From NCBI GenBank assembly GCA_945925985.1, contig CAMELV010000010.1:52894-116893 (forward strand): a stretch of 64,000 nucleotides of DNA. The letters run 5' to 3'. This DNA comes from Comamonas sp. lk (GTDB lineage Bacteria; Pseudomonadota; Gammaproteobacteria; Burkholderiales; Burkholderiaceae_C). The stretch's first letter is position 1. Every line of letters starts with the position of its first letter. Of this stretch, positions 60,383 through 64,000 are shown in pieces. The notes beneath the pieces are model-generated. The model was not told the origin of the DNA and searched no databases. It worked only from the letters and a program-made list of their open reading frames with translations. Made by a program: the position numbers and the translations under genes.

Positions 60383-61486
60383 ATGAACGTTCCCTTCGCC
60401 GACCTACACGCCCAATACTTGACCATCAAAGACGGCATTGACGCCGCCATTGCCAACGTTATCAAAACCTCTGCCTTTATTCGCGGGTCTTACGTACAAG
60501 AATTTGAGCAAGACTTTGCTGCTGCGATGAAAATCAAACATTGTGTCTCCTGTGCCAACGGCACAGATTCCCTGTACATCGCCATGCACGGCCTGGGTGT
60601 CAAACCTGGCGATGAAGTCATTGTCCCGGCCCATTCTTGGATTTCAACCAGCGAAACCATTACGCAGGCGGGCGGCACAGTCGTGTTTTGCGACACAGAC
60701 GCCAAAACCTATACCCTTGACCCTGTGCAGCTCGAAGCCAAGATGACGCCGCGTACCGTGGGCATCATCCCAGTCCACCTTTACGGCCAGCCAGCCGATA
60801 TGGGGGCCATCATGGCGGTAGCGCGCAAACATAAGCTTTGGGTGATTGAAGACTGTGCTCAGGCCCATCTTGCCCAATGGGAGGGCCAGCAAGTTGGCAC
60901 ATTTGGCAACGCTGCCTCTTTTTCTTTCTACCCTGGCAAAAACCTCGGGGCCATGGGCGATGCGGGTGCGGTTTGCACCAACGATGACGGCTTGGCAGCG
61001 CGCATGGGCAGGTTTGCGCGCCATGGTGGCCTAACCAAAGGCGACCATCAAATTGAAGGTATCAACAGTCGGCTTGATGGCCTTCAGGCTGCCATCCTTT
61101 CGGTCAAGTTGCCACACCTGGTGGGCTGGACGCAGCGCCGGCAAGAGCTCGCAACCAATTATGGTTTTTTGCTGCGAGGCATTAATGGCCTGGGTCTTCC
61201 CGTTACGGCGCCCGGTCGCGAGCACGTTTTCCATCTCTATGTCATTCAGCATGAAATGCGTGATGCGCTGGCCCGTCACTTGAATGGTTTGGGTGTCCAA
61301 ACAGTCATCAGCTATCCCACAGCCCTGCCATTCCTGCCAGCCTATGCACGTTTTGGACACCAGTCGGGAGATTTTCCGAACGCTCACCGCAACCAGTCGC
61401 GCATCCTTTCGATCCCGATCTTTCCGGAAATGACGGAGGCCCAGCAGCAAGCGGTTGCCGATGCCATCCGGAGTTTTTCGGAATGA
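60383..61486 (+). CDS. DegT/DnrJ/EryC1/StrS aminotransferase, WbpE/WlbC-like
   Basis: A 367-residue PLP enzyme. Blocks are HCVSCANGTDSLYIAM, VIEDCAQAHLAQW, the lysine in FSFYPGKNLGAMGDAGAV and RLDGLQAAILSVKLPHL. It transfers an amino group from glutamate to the 3-keto uronate made by the WbpB-like enzyme. This completes the set for UDP-2,3-diacetamido-2,3-dideoxy-uronate. It overlaps the flippase gene by four bases. Confidence 0.88.
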   Translation: MNVPFADLHAQYLTIKDGIDAAIANVIKTSAFIRGSYVQEFEQDFAAAMKIKHCVSCANGTDSLYIAMHGLGVKPGDEVIVPAHSWISTSETITQAGGTVVFCDTDAKTYTLDPVQLEAKMTPRTVGIIPVHLYGQPADMGAIMAVARKHKLWVIEDCAQAHLAQWEGQQVGTFGNAASFSFYPGKNLGAMGDAGAVCTNDDGLAARMGRFARHGGLTKGDHQIEGINSRLDGLQAAILSVKLPHLVGWTQRRQELATNYGFLLRGINGLGLPVTAPGREHVFHLYVIQHEMRDALARHLNGLGVQTVISYPTALPFLPAYARFGHQSGDFPNAHRNQSRILSIPIFPEMTEAQQQAVADAIRSFSE

Positions 61487-63045
61487 CCAAAGCAAAAACG
61501 TTGGCCGTTGCGCCGGCGTCCAGCCCTGGTGCCCGCCTTGTTTCAAATTCTCGCTGGAATCTTGTTGCCTTTGGGTTCTCGCTTGTCATCAATTTCGCGA
61601 CCATTCCTATCGTGATCTCCTGCATCGGGCTGGAAGCGTTCGGAGCGGCTGGCTTGGTCATCGCGATCTATGCGCCCTTCACGCTCGTCGGCACGGTGCT
61701 GGGACAGGCCATGGTCGGACAACTGTCGCCGCAGCTAGCGGCTGGCGATTTTGAGCACGCAGCTCCCGTGTTATCGGCTGGGCTCTTTATGTGTGCGGCG
61801 GGCAGTCTGGCTGTCGTGGCTCTGCTGGCCTTGGCTGGTGAAGCTTCGATGCGTTTTCTCAGCAAGCCAAGCGGCGAAACCACCCATTGGTCGCTCGCGT
61901 TCTTTGTCGCAGGCATTGGGTGGGCTGCGCAACAAGGTGTCCTCGTCCTTCAAGCCACGGTTGCGTCTACGCAGCGGTATGCCTCTCTCGCCTGGATCAG
62001 TGTTGCTGCGGCTGTGACCAGTGCAGCCTCGCTAGTTGCTGGGGCGATGCTGTTGCCAGATTACCTTGGATTTTTGCTTGGCACAAGCGCCGGCTTTCTG
62101 CTGTCGCTGGCGTTATGGGTGGTGCTCGTCAGGCGCCTAATGCCAAAGATGTTTCCGTTACGACGATTTGGCCGGCATGATCTTCGTCGCATTGCCGAAT
62201 TCGGCAAGTGGCAAGGCGGTGCGCATTTTGCCGGCGCTGTCGGCAACCAAGTTGATCGCTACGTGCTGGGCGTATTCGCACCATTGTCGGTGGTTGGCCA
62301 ATACAACGTGGCCATGCGGTTGCAGGAAGTGGTGCACATGGGTCTGCTCAAAGCGACCGAAGTCCTGTTTCCGCATTTCACTGTGACGGCCGGCGATCCC
62401 GTCGAGCGGCGGGCTTCATTTTTCATTCAAGCCTCGTGGATTCTCAATGTGTTGGGCGTTGCTGCATTGGCACCACTGATTCCTTTGGCAGGTGACCTCT
62501 TGACCCTATGGGTCAACAAGGAAACAGCCAATGGTGGCGCGCAGATGCTGCGCACACTGGCTGCCGCTGGCATTTTGGGTTGCGGTGTCAATGTTTATTA
62601 CTATTTCGCCCTAGGTACCGGCCAGAGCGGCCGAGTTGCCAGCCTAACCGTGGCCCATGCCGTTTTAACAGTGGTCTTCACCTACATTGCCATCAAGACC
62701 TTTGGGCCTCTGGCTGCCGGCGTCGGCTACCTGGTCGCTAACGCCATTCGACTTGGCGTTACGCTGTGGTTTACCGGCCAGTACTTTTCTGCAACCGCGG
62801 CCGTGCGCAAGCTGATCGAATGCACCTTGCCTCCGCTTATTGCCGGTTTACTGCTGGCCATCGCCTGGTGGCAATCGGACTGGCTTGCACCTTCAGGATG
62901 GGCTCAGCTTATCGCCGCTTATGCCATGGTGGCGAGTTCTGTGGTTATCGGCTCGGTAGCTGCAACAGTGGTCAGCAAGAATGGTCGCCTACTGACGGCG
63001 GATTCTCTTTCCGCCTTGCGCCGCCTTGTGCGAAGGAGGACCTGA
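61483..63045 (+). CDS. Wzx-type polysaccharide flippase
   Basis: 520 residues, about 12-14 membrane segments, of the MOP/PST superfamily (oligosaccharide flippase). N-terminal WNLVAFGFSLVINFATIPIVI and the middle KWQGGAHFAGAVGNQVDRYVLGVF match the family. It moves undecaprenyl-linked repeat units across the inner membrane, in line with the Wzz protein upstream. The matching Wzy polymerase and the glycosyltransferases are not in the window. Confidence 0.88.
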   Translation: MTKAKTLAVAPASSPGARLVSNSRWNLVAFGFSLVINFATIPIVISCIGLEAFGAAGLVIAIYAPFTLVGTVLGQAMVGQLSPQLAAGDFEHAAPVLSAGLFMCAAGSLAVVALLALAGEASMRFLSKPSGETTHWSLAFFVAGIGWAAQQGVLVLQATVASTQRYASLAWISVAAAVTSAASLVAGAMLLPDYLGFLLGTSAGFLLSLALWVVLVRRLMPKMFPLRRFGRHDLRRIAEFGKWQGGAHFAGAVGNQVDRYVLGVFAPLSVVGQYNVAMRLQEVVHMGLLKATEVLFPHFTVTAGDPVERRASFFIQASWILNVLGVAALAPLIPLAGDLLTLWVNKETANGGAQMLRTLAAAGILGCGVNVYYYFALGTGQSGRVASLTVAHAVLTVVFTYIAIKTFGPLAAGVGYLVANAIRLGVTLWFTGQYFSATAAVRKLIECTLPPLIAGLLLAIAWWQSDWLAPSGWAQLIAAYAMVASSVVIGSVAATVVSKNGRLLTADSLSALRRLVRRRT

Positions 63046-63048
63046 CCC

Positions 63049-64000
63049 ATGTGCGGCATCGCCGGAATCTTTGTCAATAACCCGGCCGACCTTGACCGGG
63101 CTGATCTCTCGCGCTTAGCGGCTGCTTTGACGCACCGTGGACCGGACGGCGAAGGTATCTGGATCAGCAGCGACGGAAGGGCAGGGCTGGTTCATCGCCG
63201 CTTGGCGATCATCGATACGAGCGAGCGTGGGCATCAACCCATGCAAAGTTCGGACGGAACCCACACCATGGTCTACAACGGCGAGATCTTCAACTTTCTT
63301 GAACTCAGAGCCGAGTTGGAGGCGTTAGGGAGCCAATTTCGCAGTGACAGTGATACAGAAGTCGTCCTTGAGGCTTGGCGTCACTGGGGTGAATCCATGC
63401 TGAACAGATTCAATGGCATGTGGGCACTGGTGATTCGCGATAACCGCTCTGGCGACGTATTCCTGGCTCGCGACCGCTTCGGCATCAAACCATTGCTGTA
63501 TTCTCAAAGCGGAGGCCGCTTCAGCTTCGCTTCGGAAATGCGCGCATTACGTTTATTGCCCTACATCGATGTCGCGATCAGCGAGTCGGTTGCCAAACGG
63601 CTTCTGTTCGACCCTTTCAGTATTGAGGGCAGTGAGTCCACTTTGCTGGGATCAATCCGCCGTTTACCGGGTGGACACTTTGCTTGGCTGCGGAAGGGTC
63701 AACTGAACGTCACACGGTGGTGGCGTACCAGTGATCACCTGGTTCCGGTGCCCTCATCACGCGAGGACCAGGCGGCACGTTTTCGCGAGCTGTTCTTTGA
63801 TGCCGTCCGCCTGCGCCTTCGCAGTGACGTCTCTGTGGGAACTTGCCTGAGCGGAGGATTTGATTCAAGTGCCATTGCCTGTGCAATGGCCCATGTGGCT
63901 GCCGACACGCAGCCACATTTGCGCGAAGCGTTCGACTGGCGCCATGCTTTCATTGCGTCTTTCCCCGGTCAATCCAATGATGAGACGCCAGAGGCGCTGG
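63049..64000 (+). CDS. asnB: Asparagine synthetase B-like glutamine amidotransferase (3' end outside window)
   Basis: At least 317 residues are visible and the frame runs off the end of the window. The N-terminal nucleophile is Cys2 (MCGIAGIF), followed by LTHRGPDGEG, HRRLAIID, MVYNGEIFNF and LARDRFGIKPL. The synthetase PP-loop is VGTCLSGGFDSSAIA. A canonical AAGGAGG site precedes the ATG. In polysaccharide loci such proteins often amidate uronic acids rather than make asparagine, and the diacetamido-uronate genes here make that plausible (inference). Confidence 0.88.
   Translation, partial: MCGIAGIFVNNPADLDRADLSRLAAALTHRGPDGEGIWISSDGRAGLVHRRLAIIDTSERGHQPMQSSDGTHTMVYNGEIFNFLELRAELEALGSQFRSDSDTEVVLEAWRHWGESMLNRFNGMWALVIRDNRSGDVFLARDRFGIKPLLYSQSGGRFSFASEMRALRLLPYIDVAISESVAKRLLFDPFSIEGSESTLLGSIRRLPGGHFAWLRKGQLNVTRWWRTSDHLVPVPSSREDQAARFRELFFDAVRLRLRSDVSVGTCLSGGFDSSAIACAMAHVAADTQPHLREAFDWRHAFIASFPGQSNDETPEAL

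Noticed and set aside
60815..60824. GGCGGTAGCG, identical to the core of the E. coli RfaH ops site
   Set aside because: It lies deep inside the aminotransferase coding sequence and not in a leader. In GC-rich DNA such a 10-mer can arise by chance, and similar GGTAGCG strings occur in unrelated genes such as htpG.

Overview
The window is GC-rich, densely packed chromosomal DNA of a betaproteobacterium, most likely a member of the Comamonadaceae (Rhodoferax/Polaromonas type). Supporting this are three Bug-type solute receptors, two five-part branched-chain (LIV-type) ABC importers, a 2-aminobenzoyl-CoA pathway, a phasin/PHA block, and a dispersed ~55-60 bp repeat (TGCTAT..ATAGC..CAAGGGCTAGAGGCC) that I associate with this family. 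Both ends of the window cut a gene. I see no rRNA, tRNA, CRISPR array, IS transposase or prophage.

Layout. 1-3755: a metallophosphoesterase coupled to a Ser/Thr kinase with a C-terminal USP domain, then SrkA and an FKBP isomerase. 3874-21670: a large catabolic and uptake cluster. It is built around one divergent control region (13685-13865). A leftward arm holds VOC, SnoaL-like, LIV ABC importer, cytochrome P450 and class II aldolase genes. A rightward arm holds amidohydrolase, SDR, ThuA-like, SDR, MaoC-like dehydratase, NDP-forming acyl-CoA synthetase and an IclR regulator. A Bug receptor and a TIM-barrel isomerase converge from the left. The substrate is unknown, and this is the best candidate for an undescribed pathway. 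21651-26766: htpG with a heat-shock promoter, a TIGR02594-like protein, a small secreted protein, a pseudouridine synthase, a MITE-like element with long inverted arms, and a Crp/Fnr regulator.

26940-37575: an acyl-CoA ligase plus a second complete LIV ABC importer and a PaaK-like protein, followed by two Bug receptors. One of these has a signal peptide encoded by a copy of the dispersed repeat. 37591-39449: DUF1840, a RIO kinase and VapBC in one overlapping chain. 39560-46518: an operon for aerobic 2-aminobenzoate (anthranilate) breakdown through CoA thioesters, with its MarR regulator and a RidA protein. 46564-50262: a HigBA-like toxin-antitoxin pair, a lipoprotein peptidase and a PHA/acyl-CoA block (PHA granule protein, ACBP, TetR, phasin).

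50462-64000: a surface polysaccharide locus. It holds RmlB/RmlD, Wzz, RfaH, Fcl, Gmd, UDP-sugar dehydrogenase, a WbpB/WbpD/WbpE-like set for 2,3-diacetamido uronic acids, an acyltransferase, a Wzx flippase and an AsnB-like amidotransferase cut by the window end. Short repeats have been absorbed in frame into several genes here and elsewhere (srkA, acyl-CoA dehydrogenase, peptidase, rmlD, gmd, and the C-terminus of fcl).
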